Positions 13,901 to 26,046 of a DNA stretch of 64,000 nucleotides are shown one piece after another; position 1 is the stretch's first letter, and each line of letters starts with the position of its first letter. The position numbers and the translations under genes were made by a program. The notes under the pieces are model-generated. The model saw nothing but the letters and a program-made list of their open reading frames with translations, made no database searches and had not been told where the DNA came from. Origin of the DNA: Megalopta genalis (Eukaryota > Arthropoda > Insecta > Hymenoptera > Halictidae); the NCBI RefSeq assembly GCF_051020955.1, contig NC_135018.1, forward strand, positions 5,184,814 through 5,248,813, in the 5' to 3' direction.

Positions 13901-16900
13901 TAATTTCACTTTCTTTACATACTTCAATTATACAAATATGAGATATTTGAGGCAAAGTAAAGAAAACGTCATATTGACACCGTAGAAAGAACACTAGAAA
14001 ACAGTGTCAACTAGAAGAATTAGTGTTAAGAAGTCGAAACAATACTATTTAGGGAGTGAAAGCATGCGTGTGTCACGTATCGTTTTCCTTACAACCACAG
14101 GCATAAACAGAAATAAGAAATTAAAGTTTTGATAACATCTTGCAGAAGAGAAATGGTGTTACTTTCACACTAAACTTATTGCATCTAAATAAATTCAACC
14201 TCGCCATTCTTGTACAGCAATACATATTAGTTACTTTTAATGCACGGTAGATTTAATATTAAGAATATTCGACTTCTACATTCAAAAAAACTCTCCTCGG
14301 TAACTTTAGGATCAATGAGATAAAGACGCTGTACTATTGTTATTCCAATTTTCCCGCCTCTTTCTTATGAACATCCCCTAACCTCATCTGCACTAACTTG
14401 TCGAATAACATTGTCACGATGTCGATAGCAAAATCTCGACATAACCAAACTACAAAAAGAAGATTTGCTTTAACCTTTTAGGCACGACGCGCCACTATAG
14501 TGGCTTCCGCGGATATCATCTTTCAGAACGACACGCCACTATAGTGGCTTTCGCGGATGTCATCTCTCTGGACGACGCGCCACTATAGTGGCTTGCTCTA
14601 GTAGCTCACTCGCTCATCGTTTGAATCAAATAATTGTCTCCATATGCATTGTTTCACACTTCTTTTGTCTTCACATAGATTTACAACAGTCTACAGGGTG
14701 TCCCAAAAATGTCTCCCAATCCGGAAATGGTGGGTTCCTCGGATCATTCGAAGCAACTTCTTCCTTTACAAAAATTTTCTCCGAGGCACCGTTAACCAGT
14801 TATTAACGAAAAACAGTGACCAATAAGAATCGAGTACGGCTGACGCGAGGCGGCCCAGCTAACCAGCGCACGAAGCCCAGTTCCGCTCATTGGCTCGGTC
14901 GCCTCGCGCCAGCTGAGCCTGGATTCGATCGCCTCGACCGCTGGCGTCGTTGGCCCGGCCGCCTCGTGCCAGCTGAGTTGGGATTCGACCGCCTCGACCG
15001 CTGGCGCCGTTGGCCCGGCCGCCTCGCGCCAGCTGAACTGGGATTCGACCGCTCGACCGCTGGCGCCGTTGGCTCGGCCGACTCACACCAGCTGAGCTGG
15101 CTCGGCCACCTTGCGGCAGCTGATCTCGCCTCTCATTGGTCACTGTTTCTTGTCATTCGGGACTCGGAACTTCGCCAAAAGTTATGCAAATAAACGACGT
15201 TTAGTTATATAATAGTTATATAATATTTAAATATCCTTTTTCGCGACCGATAACAAACCGGTAATAAATTCTCGGAAAGCAGAGTAGCGCGTTCCACGTA
15301 TAGTTTTCATTCTCACTAACATAGTTACAATAGTGGATTGAATTAATTGCGTTAACGATTAAACGATTTGCGTGAACGTTAGCGCGATTTATTACCGTTC
15401 TATACCTAAAGTTTTACTTGTATATATTCTTGCAGTACGTGGATTACTTATTGTTAGTTTCAATTGAAACGATTACCAACATTTTTTCGTAAACAAACTG
15501 TATTATGTTTAGTAATGATTGCATTTACTTGAATTAATGCTTCCAAGCAGTTACGAATATTATTTGTTAGATTATCTACAAAATTTCTACTGATCTTTGT
15601 GATTATTGGCTGTAAAAAATTTTTTGAAACGACGGATTTTGTTATTTAACTTATTTAACTTGTTGCTTGCGATTGACGTATAGCACGCTACTATATCTAT
15701 AAATCGCAAAAAGCGAAACGAGGTAAGATAAATATTTGCCGTCTAAGCGAATATTGATTCAGGTTTATTTTCAAACACAACACACCTGCGAAAATAACAC
15801 GGACCACGCGATGAATGGCCTTTTACGAGGGGAAGCTCCGTACTCGCTGAAAAATTTTTGACCTGCTGACAGGACTTTTGTTTCACATTTTTCCCATCAT
15901 CGGTGAAAATATTAAATCGAAAGTTATATCCAGTTTGTCGAATTTTGTGTATTCATATATTTTTCAAACCATTTCCAATAAATACTTCATGAGATAAACT
16001 GTTATTTTTTTTAATAAGTTAAATTTAACACATAACATTTTAACACATATTTAACACATTTAATTTAACACATAACACAATAACATTTTTTTTAATAAGT
16101 TAAATTAATAAAATTCAAATTAATAACTGTATACCTTAGGTCTCTGACTTGTGAAGTCTATTAATATTAGAGATCCCTATTTCACATGTATTTAAGTACA
16201 CGTGTAATTAACAGTTCTGAACCTTACTTCGTGTAATTTTTAATATACAGGTACTCATGTATTTCGTGTAATGCTTTAACGTTGTAACAATATTTCCAGC
16301 AATATATTATATATATATATTATATATAATAAATTATTGGTACACAATGGTATGAAAATATTATAATATCATTGAAAATGTTCTTTAATATCTTTGAAAA
16401 ATCAAAAAAGACAGGCTTATCTTAGTAAGACATCAACTTCAAACTAATAAACGTTACAGAAAAAATCATTTTTTTATATAGATGAGAAGCATAGCAATGT
16501 ATTTAAACAATAAAGCTAATAAGAAACATGTATTTAAATAATAGTTCCAACAAAAAACAAGTCCATTTAATCAAGTCCATTCAATAGTATCAAATGAACA
16601 TCACCAAGCATTGAAAACAAAACCATTTGCACAGATCAATTCATCGCTTTGCGATGGCATGAGTAAATTTTAAAGCGATGAGACCCAGGATTATATTTGC
16701 ACTAAGCTAAAGATATACTTCGTTTACGGTACACACTAACTTTTTGCAAATCATAAGAAACAATAGCGTTAACTAAATTAAAGTATAATAGTTATACAAA
16801 ATAGTTTATACAAAGTAAGAAAATACATATCCAGATTTTTACTAGCCTCATCCTATCCTATTCATGAAATGTTACAAACTATCAAATAATTATATAGATA

Positions 16901-19638
16901 GTAGATAGTAGTAGTAGATAGTAGATAGCTGAATTCGTCTTTCTACCACCAACAACATGGTATTAACCGTTTATATCATTCTAGCGTACTCCTACACGTA
17001 ACTTTGTAATATAACTAGAACAGTTGGGACATACTAAAATTATTCTTATGTATCACATACTTGTAGCATTATTCACCAATATAACGTGAACCAATGAAAT
17101 AAGTAACCATTAATGCAAAAGTCGCAATAATGCCATTCACGCAAAGTGTTAAAAGTCGGGGTGCATTGTCTTTGAAAAAACTGAAGGACATATTGATGTC
17201 TTACAAAATAAGAACTAAAAAGATCAAATTGTACTCCGCTGATGCATCGTTTTCCTTGACGTTGCTGAAATTATACAGACTTTTATAGAACAAATTTTGT
17301 AATCCAATTACAGTCTTTTCACCGTTATAAAGTAACCCTTATTAACCATTTCTAGGTGTCGTTAAATTGAAAAGTTTTTTGATACAACCAGTGGATACAG
17401 AGTTATTTTAGATGGTGCTTTTTACTGGTTCACTCTGTATACAGAAAAATCCGAGAAAAGAATGAAACTTTTGCACGCATTTAATATAAAAATATAGATT
17501 TAATAAATATATAATGAAAATATTAAGCATTCTGCAAGACTCACCTCTTGGAGATTTTGCATTTCGTAGACCATGAAGGCGTAGTCGGTCAGCAGAATAT
17601 TGCCGCGTATCACCTCGAGGTTCGGAAACAGATTGGCGAGACTCTTCAAGCCGTTCACGCGATACAAGAGGACGTAACCAGTGACTTCTCTTAATTCAGG
17701 AAATTGAATATCCTGGAACTCTGCCTCAGAGCTGTTCTCGATCAAAACTACCTGCAGGTAGCCCTCTATCACGCGGCAGCCCTTCATCACCGGAAAATAC
17801 TGCACGTTGTTCCGGATGTCGATGCTCTGACAAACACCGTCTGCGATCGTCACGTTTTTCAATCTCCTCGGCCTTATCGTGAATTTCGTGCTCGGTTTCG
17901 GAAGGTTCGTCGATTGGCTCGGCTGCTGATTCATTTTCGTGTTCACTTCTGACGATCTGTGTCAATGGCGAACAAAGATTTCATTTAGATGACTGGAATT
18001 GGAACAATTGGCTGTGGCCACACTCGTGGGATCGAGAAAATCTACTGAGTAAACATTTCTGATTGCGCAGAAGGTCCAAGGTATACTATTCCTTCTTGTC
18101 ACAACCTTCACATACTTACAAGGGATGATTACATTCAACAAATTCTCAAACTGGGGATATATAGAGCACATGCGTATAGATATGTATTACGAAATTTTTT
18201 TTCTTGCGTAGATTCACTTTAAGTTATTTGTTAATTTAACATTTGTTAATTCTTTACACCATTGGGAAAAATTATAAACAAATAATCGATATTCATCGTA
18301 CACCATATGATAGATTTGGACAAAAAAAAAGTAACTTTTACTTAAAAACTTGTTTTCTACTTGCACAGTTTGCAAATTATAGTAAAAAATTAAAAATAGT
18401 CGAATATTTGATGGTTAATCTCTGTCCCTTAAAGTAAATTTACACAAAGAAAAATAATAGTGTAGTACATATCTACATATATGTATATGCTCTACATATT
18501 CCCAATCTTTCAGAAATTTGTTGTATTTTCAGACTGGGGATCATCCATACCTTGCCAGTCCAGTAACGATGACCTAGAGTCTTTCGTCACTTTTTGTCTG
18601 TTTACCGATTTTCGTCATCTTATTTAAGCTATGCGTAATTAAAATTTCTTTTAATCTAAAATTATCTGAATAAACTTTTGCGGAATTCTTTGAATGATGT
18701 AATCATGATCTGAAGAAGGAGAATACTATTGCAGTACGATTACATCGAAGCAAATAAATCGAAAATGTAGGCTTTTCACGAGTAATCTACATTTTCGATT
18801 TGTTTGTAAAAGTTCAACATATTTACAGCTACAATTGTGTTGGGAAATTGTTTTAGCTGTGCCAACAGAGAAACTGTTCGGAATCTCTTCCCTCAATGTT
18901 TTCTTCCGACCAGATTTTATGCGATCGTGGCAGATATAAATAAGCGACAGAACAGAGAACTCTGAGATTAGCATTGATCTTTGTGCAATTGTATAAAGAA
19001 CTCTGAAGCTTTTTAGCTAAACTATCGTTTAAGAGTACTCATTGTCTCATAAAAATGACAAGAACCAATTTCTTTAGATTTTCTGCAGTTTTTATTATAG
19101 TAATTGCTGCAATAATTTATTTAATAATTATTCCGCATAAAAGCGTCTTTGTAATGTTTATAATTGTAAAATGAGAAATATCGATGATTTGACCGTGGCA
19201 AGTTTAGTGTTATACAAAGCACTCGTTCAAATTCATGAATTTTTCCCCAAAAAATATCAAAAGATCACGCGTTTTTCAGATCGTCGAGTCCTATTTAAAG
19301 CACATCGCCGTATAAAATCCAACCCCAAAATCAGTCTCCATCTCTTCCGCATCGATGACATAAGAAATAACAAAGTACCTAGAGACATCGATGGCCCTGT
19401 TGCTCCTGTAGTTAACGACTCGATTGTAAAACTGGGGATCGCCTGATCCAATCGAGTCTCTGTTCCAGTGGTCCCCCCAGTAGTCCTTTTGGTCCGCACG
19501 AGCAAGATCGTATTTGCTCATGTGGTCGTTCTCCCAGTAATTCTCCGGTATCCTGAGCCAGGCCGTGTCCTGGCAGCGCGCCAACCGCGCCGCGACGCAG
19601 AGGAATACGACGATCAGCAGCGACCACCTCATCCTCAT
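7858..19638 (-). CDS. InR: Insulin-like receptor tyrosine kinase, complete seven-exon gene
   Basis: Cell-surface receptor for insulin-like peptides, acting at the top of the PI3K/Akt and Ras/MAPK growth pathways. Model: join of 19638-19379, 17956-17545, 13152-12999, 12520-12343, 11710-11542, 11066-8041 and 7939-7858. All introns are GT-AG, all junction phases agree, and the total is 4,281 nt (1,426 aa). Domains seen: signal peptide 1-22, L1 from Cys129, Cys-rich about 276-410, L2 about 420-545, FnIII repeats about 560-985 with an insert region, transmembrane 993-1016, NPDY at 1032-1035, kinase about 1055-1306. Kinase landmarks are GLGNFG (1059-1064), Lys1080, HRDLAARN with Asp1177, DFG at 1195 and activation-loop tyrosines 1203, 1207 and 1208. 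The cytoplasmic tail is short. No RxxR furin-type site is visible in the insert region. Insects often have two InR paralogues; I cannot say which this is. Introns are 1,422, 4,392, 478, 632, 475 and 101 bp. Confidence 0.95.
8041..11066 (-). CDS. InR: InR exon 6: L2, FnIII repeats, transmembrane segment and kinase
   Basis: A single 3,026-nt exon (acceptor AAATTACAG at 11067) encodes residues 392-1399: the last Cys-rich turn, L2, FnIII repeats with the dimerisation-type cysteine cluster SASCCSK, the membrane span, the juxtamembrane NPDY and the entire tyrosine kinase. All catalytic landmarks are intact (GxGxxG, VAIK, HRDLAARN, DFG, YETDYY, APE). It ends CTGGAACG before GTGAGATT. Reading on without splicing meets TGA at once (8039-8037), giving a receptor 27 residues shorter. 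Long antisense ORFs over this exon (for example 9579-10460) are shadows. Confidence 0.96.
11542..11710 (-). CDS. InR: InR exon 5: Cys-rich domain, continued
   Basis: Acceptor TATCGCAG and donor AACAAT/GTAAGT. The 56 codons include RRCITTDECVKMN and GSCLIRCPEGYE, the familiar end of the Cys-rich module. It leaves in phase 0 and is followed by MTTCRVCESQC in exon 6. Confidence 0.92.
12343..12520 (-). CDS. InR: InR exon 4: furin-like Cys-rich domain
   Basis: Acceptor GTTCCAG and donor CATTT/GTGAGT. Spliced to exon 3 it reads GCSHCPQGLCW and continues with regularly spaced Cys pairs (CHEQCLGEC, CYVCKHY, CVEKC) typical of the receptor furin-like domain. The exit phase 2 (TT) is completed by A from exon 5. 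Confidence 0.92.
12999..13152 (-). CDS. InR: InR exon 3: end of L1 and start of Cys-rich region
   Basis: Acceptor CTTGTAG before ATTGGACTG and donor CCAG/GTATGT. It encodes 51 codons plus one base: IGLKKLMEISRGSVRIEKNP, then a short stretch ending in ESSCP. The reading frame is open throughout, joins exon 2 in phase 0 and exits in phase 1. It is too short to appear as a free-standing ORF. Confidence 0.9.
14470..14592. repeat. Three 12-bp palindromes at 44-bp spacing behind a TTAA (InR intron 2)
   Basis: CCACTATAGTGG occurs at 14492-14503, 14536-14547 and 14580-14591, exactly 44 bp apart. The array begins at TTAACCTTTTAGGCACGACG (14470), which resembles the TIR heads of piggyBac-like MITEs in this window. 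The spacers contain CGCGGATRTCATC. No second TTAA end is seen, so it may be one end of a degraded element. Confidence 0.75.
14694..15200. mobile_element. Dispersed-repeat-like element with internal 60-bp minisatellite (InR intron 2)
   Basis: Starts CAGGGTGTCCCAAAAATG after TA. The next 130 bases have the character of a dispersed non-autonomous hymenopteran repeat; this is a family impression from memory. From about 14,899 to 15,110 it carries about 3.5 copies of a 60-bp GC-rich unit (CGCCTCGCGCCAGCTGAG and following), so it reads open on both strands without being a gene. No matching right terminus is visible. Confidence 0.5.
17545..17956 (-). CDS. InR: InR exon 2: L1 ligand-binding domain
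   Basis: Acceptor GACACAG at 17957 and donor GAG/GTGAGT at 17545. The 412 nt encode residues 87-224: a Ser/Pro/Lys-rich linker, then the L1 leucine-rich beta-helix beginning CQSIDIRNN at Cys129. Typical receptor L-domain features follow, including the C-R-V-I-E-G-Y-L-Q-V segment, the FPELREVTGY segment and NLEVIRGN. The exon ends in phase 0. Confidence 0.93.
19379..19638 (-). CDS. InR: InR exon 1: start codon, signal peptide, N-terminal extension
   Basis: ATG at 19638-19636 in context GGGAG-ATG, with an in-frame TAG upstream, fixes the start. Residues 1-22 form a signal peptide with a hydrophobic core (LLIVVFLCVA). Residues 23-86 are rich in Trp, Tyr and Asp and resemble no domain I know. 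The exon ends TCTAG before GTACTT, a middling donor, leaving AG. Exon 2 supplies A to give Arg87, so the phase fits. Assignment to InR rests on this phase match, on the strand and position, and on the need for a signal peptide. A separate small secreted protein (the frame stays open to 19,291) is the alternative. Confidence 0.6.
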
Positions 19639-20300
19639 CTCCCTGTCGCATCGACACTGTTCCTATTGACGAAGCTATCGTCAAATCTTTTTAAATTATC
19701 CCGCCCCCTTATTACAGGCCTCGAGCCACTTGGTTGCCGACCTGACCTCAAGAAAACGGTTTGCGTGCTTCTACACGGTGTCCAATCTTCTTCTTCTTCT
19801 TCTTCTTCCAGTCTACTTCTCGCGAGCAGAGCCTTGTCAATTTCGCAATTTTCGCAAGGATCTTGAGCAGCTACTCCAGCATAGTGGAGCCCTGTAGCTG
19901 ATGCACCGCGGATGATTCCTCCTTGATCTCGCTAAGACCTCTAGACTTCATTTAGACATTCTCGTAGTTCTTGTTCGCCGTTGCAATCTGTGATCGTTCT
20001 CCGGTGAGATTCGACGACTCCGCAGGATCCTGGCAGAGTTACTCCGCCAACTAATGCTTGGAGCACTTCTATCTAACTTTCCAGAGCGGCACCAATGCTC
20101 ACATCGCGGCAATGTTCAGAGTAGTTCTTCGTTGAAGATGAAGAACTTCTTGGCTCCCATGGCTGCAGTCCGTCTGCAAGCAATCGAACATATACGCTTT
20201 GATGGATTATCCGATATCGAATGTTTGCATAGAGCTGGCGCAGCAACGACTGACAGTAACTACAGATATTATTCGAGACATTCACAGCTTCTAGATGGTT
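19639..20300 (-). promoter_or_regulatory. Probable 5' leader and promoter region of InR
   Basis: Immediately upstream of the exon 1 ATG, GC-richer than the surrounding DNA, with a GAA-type (minus strand) trinucleotide run at about 19,786-19,808. Transcription start sites cannot be placed from sequence, and further non-coding leader exons are possible, for instance in the GC-richer patch at 21,840-22,080. Open frames here are on the wrong strand or are low complexity. Confidence 0.35.
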
Positions 20301-23103
20301 AATATTAAATAGTTGAATCTATCCTTACAGTTTGTCAAGTATCAAGTATGATTATTGTCAAGTATGTAGCGTGCCGATAAGGACAATAACACATGTCGAA
20401 TCTCAAACAGCATATCAGGGATTTTAATCAAATTTGTTGTTGAAAAATGTCGTGGCAAAAATACTGCAATACGCAAAGAAAAGAATAACGGAAAATTGGG
20501 AGTTTCAACACAATAACGACTACAAATACATATCAAAGGTGTGGGAATGAAAGATAATGATAAAGCAGCCAGAACGGAGATATTACACGATACTCATTTG
20601 CTACAATTCTATTTCGAGACTAGGAGGGAGATCAATAGAAGATTAAAAAACAAGTGGACTCAAAGGTTAATAAATCTATTTTCTATAAAACCACCGTTAA
20701 CCACGACAGAAAACTACATACATATAAAGCAGACATTGACAATCTGAACAAACAGGAATAAGCGATTATTTAATTCTAAAGAAATCAAAATTTATACTGA
20801 GTGACAATTTCGATATAATTTTTATAAGTTTTACATAATTTGATCGTTAGTCTGACTGGTCCGCGATCCACGAATGTTGGTAATTATAAAAAAGCTGAGT
20901 GTTGTTTTTACCCCGTAACTATGAATCACTGTAAATAGAAAAAGTACTTGTTAGACATTTTTCTAAAAGTCTATCTGTGATATTCCTTTTAGGTCACACT
21001 TTCTGTGACAGTAGTCGTTATCAAACCCGTGACACTAAACGATCACTTAACCCATTAAATTCCTGCGACCCTGTAGAACACGACGTTTTGTCATGGGTGA
21101 TAAAAATCGACAGAATTCGAAGTTCGCTACGGTGTCAGTACAATGCTACAGTTTAGGAAGCATTATGAGGCATGTATTGAATATTTTTGAAGAAATAAAT
21201 TGAGTAAATATATACTTGTATTTTGCATACAATGCAAATTTCTTGCATATACAAGATTTTTTTAATATTAGTTCAATTACATATATTATGCTATCGTCGA
21301 GCTTCATTAACATTGTTCAATATATTTTAACAGTCTCATTGCATGTATGATGACATAGTTAATGGTTGAGAGTTCATAAACATATACGTGATATACCAAT
21401 TGTCTTAAATCATTTACATAATTCATTTTTATACGTCTTTCTTGCGTAGTGAGTTTTCATGGTGTCTAATATTTTAAATTTTCATAAACTAATGAATACA
21501 GTAATTTCATTTAAGTTCCTTCCTATAATATTAAAAAAGATTTTAAAACGATCCTATAATATTTACAAAAAGATACTAGCCCAATAAATATTTTGATATC
21601 GTTTAGATGTACGCTTCTCTGAAAACTTCTATAAACAATTGTACACGGGAAAATCGCATTATTATTGGTTGAAACTTAATGGGTCAAACACGTTATTCCA
21701 ACAATACACTACATACATATATTCCACGAATCGATAAAGAGCCAAACGTCGACGGTCTTCATAAAGGATAATGGATTCGTGAATGAATGTTAAAAAGAAA
21801 AGAGAGATTGCTTCCAAGCGAACCCCAAAACTCATGAATGAACATTTTCATAGTCATCTCCGCGACCTGCGTCGCTGTGCTGTTCCGGTGGGGGTTCCTG
21901 GAATTTGACAGTCACGATCATTATCCCTTCCCTCGTATCTCGAATATCGAAAGTGAATGTTTCCCGGCGATTCGAGGTAAAAGTAAACGAAGTTAAAGAT
22001 CGAAAAGTAGGTAAATGCTATCTCCGGCGCGCGCAGTAGGCTGTGAAATTCGCAGGAAGTCGGTGATAAAATAAAAAGAACTGTGACTCTCTGTTCCCTG
22101 TGCCAATCGAATTCAGTGTATCTGTGTAGAATCGGGTTCTACAGGCGACAGAATAATTGCAGTGATGATTTATCACAGAACTACATAGTTATCTGCATAT
22201 AAAACAAAAAGATTACTCTGTCCGTTGCAGTCGTAATTGCATATTCTGCAATTTAGCACTGAACCTGCCCAGCCGGTCAAAATGACCGGTATTTCATTTT
22301 TTGCTGTAAAGTTGTTGACATATAAAGGCTATCATTGAACAAATCTTTTAGTCCAAGTATACATTATAATAAAGTGAAAGGTCTAAATAAATTCTAATAT
22401 TTAGAGTTAAATGAAAATAGTGGATCTACCAATGCGGAAATTATTTAGTAAATAACTATAATTGAATGGATGTCTAGTATAAGATGCATATGCTACATTT
22501 CATGTTTACAGGAAGTCGTGAGAGCAGTTCGTTGCTCAATGTACCAACCAAAGTATCAAATAGTTCTTCAGCTTGAATAAATGAAATATTAATTTAATGA
22601 TGCGAAAGTAATTAATTAACTGCATTGCTTTTTATACTGGTTTACAGAGTGTTCCCTTAACTTTTGCAAACAGTTTCTCGAGCACTTCTGTTAATCTGAC
22701 AAAAAAGATGTATCGAATAAAAGTTTATCGGTTTTCTATCGACTGCACGATAAAATATTGAATTTTAAAAAATTTTAGTTTATTCAATAAAAAGACGATG
22801 TTACCTTCATTTTTTTAAGTGGCATTGCATATTCTTTACTTCATATTATTGTAATTCATGTCAAGACCAATTCAACGATCTGCCATAAGGTCATGTGTGT
22901 GTGTTACAGCTTCTCTGATACACTAAAATCTCTCTATACTATCATACTGCTTCCGCAAAAATGTTGAATCGAAAAAAATCGTTTCTCTTTGCTGTTATGC
23001 TGGTATGAATGGAAACTATCAAACCCATCGAAATTAAAAGTGGTTTGAAGTGCAAATGATTTGAAAGATCGTAAATGGAAATTGAAATTTCAAAGAGGAT
23101 ATA
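20301..23103. other. Intergenic with degraded piggyBac-like traces
   Basis: No gene is supported. TTAACCCATTAAATTCC (21,049) and an inverted match ending ATGGGTCAA (about 21,687) could be the ends of an old TTAA element of about 640 bp; this is weak. At about 22,257, TTAGCACTGAACCTGCC is followed by the palindrome CCGGTCA-ttt-TGACCGG, the same layout as other element ends here. The patch 21,840-22,080 is GC-richer and may be regulatory. Confidence 0.3.
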
Positions 23104-23478
23104 CAGTATGGGACAGAATCCGCAGCACAACTGAGCAGTGTGTGATTCTACGTGAAAAAATAAGAAATAAATTTGATATAACATTTTTTTATCCGGGGCT
23201 CTGTTTTCGAGAAAATCGACTTTAAAGTTTGTTCATCTTTGTAAAGGATTTAAATTGACGTCTATTCTTCTACCTCACTTGCCTCCGTCCGAGATAGTGT
23301 TTACGAACATTCCGTTCACTTAAGCACTTAAGTACACAGTTCGCAACAATTATTATCAAAGTCGATTTTCTCGAAAACGGAATCCCTGATAAAAAAATGT
23401 TATACCAAATTTGTATTTTATTTTTTCATGTATAGAATCACTCTCTGTATTACGAATTCCGCCCCCCCCCCCACTCTG
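23104..23478. mobile_element. MITE with roughly 120-bp terminal inverted repeats, TA target
   Basis: Left arm (CAGTATGGGACAGAATCCGC onward) and right arm (ending GGAATTCCGC-type sequence, C11 run, CACTCTG) are inverted copies that continue through GATTCTA, the A-rich stretch, ATGTTATA and TCGATTTTCTCGAAAAC. TA flanks both ends (23102-23103 and 23479-23480), as expected for Tc1/mariner-type insertion. There is no transposase. The central spacer is about 125 bp. Confidence 0.7.
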
Positions 23479-23480
23479 TA

Positions 23481-25205
23481 TAGAAAGAAATTATACTTGT
23501 ACTTGACGAAGGTTTACTGCATTTCAATTAAATTTAAAAGTATCGAGAGATTAAAGAGTAGATTTTAAGTTACACAGATCTATACGTAGAGGATTAAGAG
23601 GGTAGTTAATGATTTTCATCAGGCGAGAGCTCACTAAAAACAATTCAAGGCTTCTATTAAACGTTCATGGAATAAATGAAAAATATTTCGAGGAACTGCA
23701 GTGTAGTTTCATTTGTTGGAATCCCGATAAACGAAATCGATGTAGGAGAAAATGAACTTCTGTGGTCGAATGTTTCGCTCCATTCTCCTCATTATTCGTC
23801 AGTAATCAATAATAATTGGTGAAATCAAGAGGCAGTAGATCGACAGAAACGATAATAAAATGCTTCATCATACTGATGTTAATCATTGTTCAATTTGCTA
23901 CCAAATCAGTCGGAACAATTCGAATTACGCAATGTTCGTCTCATTCTCGGTCGGTTTTGATCCTTTATACGTCCATTTTGATAATAAATATCAAGATGAG
24001 TGACAATAACGTAGTTTGTAAAAGCAAAAAATGACAATATAGAGAGAATTTGCAAATAGAATAAAAATTCTATAGTTACCTTATACGAAATACCAAAATT
24101 TAGATCCATCGTTTGAAGATTAAATGAAATGAATCCCTACACTGTTTTTCAAAGCATCATTTATTACATTATAATTTCAATAACAATACATTTCATAAAA
24201 TTCAAACGAGTACAATTAATTGCTAAGAGAAATGGTAAATTATTTTAATTTAAATAAATATAGCAAGAAAAATGTAGCAAATTGTATTTTGAACAGTCAG
24301 TGTAGAACAGAATAGTGTAGTGTAGACAGTCAGAAGTAGATTGAATTCGGTGCAGTATATCATGCACTTTATGATAATTGAACACAATATGATAGAAAAT
24401 ATTTGTTATTCAGCACCTTTCCCTCTCATTAAAAAGTTATGCTCATTCATAATTCGTTTCATCCAGAATAATATGTATATTATTTCTACATCCTAATATA
24501 AAATCATTGAACGTATGAAGTGTGCAGTTTTCTTATATACATAGTGACTTTACATTACAACCTAATATATTGAAACAGATGTTCCAGCATCTGATAATTC
24601 AAATACACGTGTATACGTGTAATAAGCGAATCCGAGTCTGAATCACAATGTAATTTAAATACACGGGTATAGGTATAATATTAAATACGCGAGCAGGCGT
24701 ATATACAATAATACACCGGTACAAGTATAATAAAATGCATAAGTGCAGATGCATTATGAACACGGATACTCATAGGTATAGTTCGTGTATAGTAGATAGA
24801 TGGGATATCAAGTGGTGGGGGATAGTTTCATACAAGTTTCTTTGTGCCACCTTCTCGTTTACGGACAGCAGTACGTACACCATTGTAAAATACATACACC
24901 ACTGCCGCTCCCATTTATTGTTTTTTTTTAATACTTGATTTATGCATGTGCAGAAAAACCCGACTAATTATAAGCTATTGCATGATATACATAGAACAGT
25001 GTCCAATGTTTCTGTAGCGAGCCGATCGCTAGCAAGGCCCGGAAAATTCCGAGGGTCATTATCTTCAATGGCCGCTTGCGAGCTGTTTATGATGGGTCTG
25101 GTAACATATCAGGCAGCCAGACTTGTCCGGACCAATATCGTCCTGCCGGCGAGTGTCCTTGGTTTATGATAAGTCCGGCCATTTACAGGTATACGTATAC
25201 GTATA
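23481..25205. other. Intergenic with degenerate tandem repeats
   Basis: No gene seen. From 24,600 to 24,770 a loose repeat of the form AATACACGnGTATAnGTnTAATA recurs four or five times with many changes. A GC-richer patch at 25,020-25,180 is open on the plus strand but has no recognisable product. Confidence 0.4.
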
Positions 25206-25207
25206 TA

Positions 25208-25764
25208 CAGAGTTCCCCGGAAAGAACCATCCGATTTCAAAAATTTATATTTTAAAAAATTACACACAGAAAATTATAATTCAAACACGAATATAACGGG
25301 AAAATGTGCGAGTTTTACTTTTTACCCCATTGGCACTTGGAGGTTCGGAATTTTCTTAACACGGAACTACCAAACCGTTAGATTGGTCGCAGTTCATCCG
25401 ATAATATGGTTCTACACAGTTGGCCTCCGAGATCACCCGACCTAACCCCATGCGACTTCATCCTTTGGGGATTTGTGAAGGATCTTGTCTTTGTACCACC
25501 TTTACCTACAAGTGTATATGAACTGAAAAAAACGCATTTGTGATGCTGTACAAACAATTACCAGAGATACATTACACCGTGTTTGGCAAGAACTTTCATA
25601 TCGCAATGATATCATACGTGTAACGAAAGGAAGTCATATTGAACACTTGTAAACAAAAACTCACACATTTTCCCGTTATATTCGTGTTTGAATTATAATT
25701 TACTGCGTGTAATTTTTTAAAATATAAATTTTTGAAATCGGATGATTCTTTCCGGGGAACCCTG
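25208..25764 (+). mobile_element. Mariner-like element, internally deleted, about 108-bp TIRs
   Basis: Ends CAGAGTTCCCCGGAAAGAA and its inverted match (25,657-25,764) form near-identical TIRs of about 108 bp, flanked by TA on both sides. Between them a degenerate transposase C-terminus is readable on the plus strand, including LNTELPNR and WPPRSPDLTPCDFILWG, the conserved block around the last catalytic residues of Tc1/mariner-superfamily transposases. Stop codons and frameshifts interrupt it, so it is non-autonomous. Confidence 0.85.
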
Positions 25765-26046
25765 TACCTGATAGTCGGCCACGCACAGCCAAAGGATTTC
25801 CGCTAGGTTTACAGCACACATTTTTCCAAGCGTTTGCCTGTTCTTGTCAGAAAGGATATTCTGCCCTTTGCAAGGGCACAATACATAGACCTCCGAATAC
25901 ATCGTTGGGGACATTCGTTTCACCGTCTCGTAAGAGAGAAGTGCTTCCCCAATGCGACGTTCACCTGCGATTTCAAGTTAAAAATACAGTGGTACCGTAC
26001 AATTGTATTTTGTTAAAGTGGTGTTGTTAATAAACTTGTTTCAATT

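Noticed and set aside
14816..15193. Repetitive protein-like ORFs on both strands
   Set aside because: Produced by a 60-bp minisatellite whose unit length is a multiple of three.
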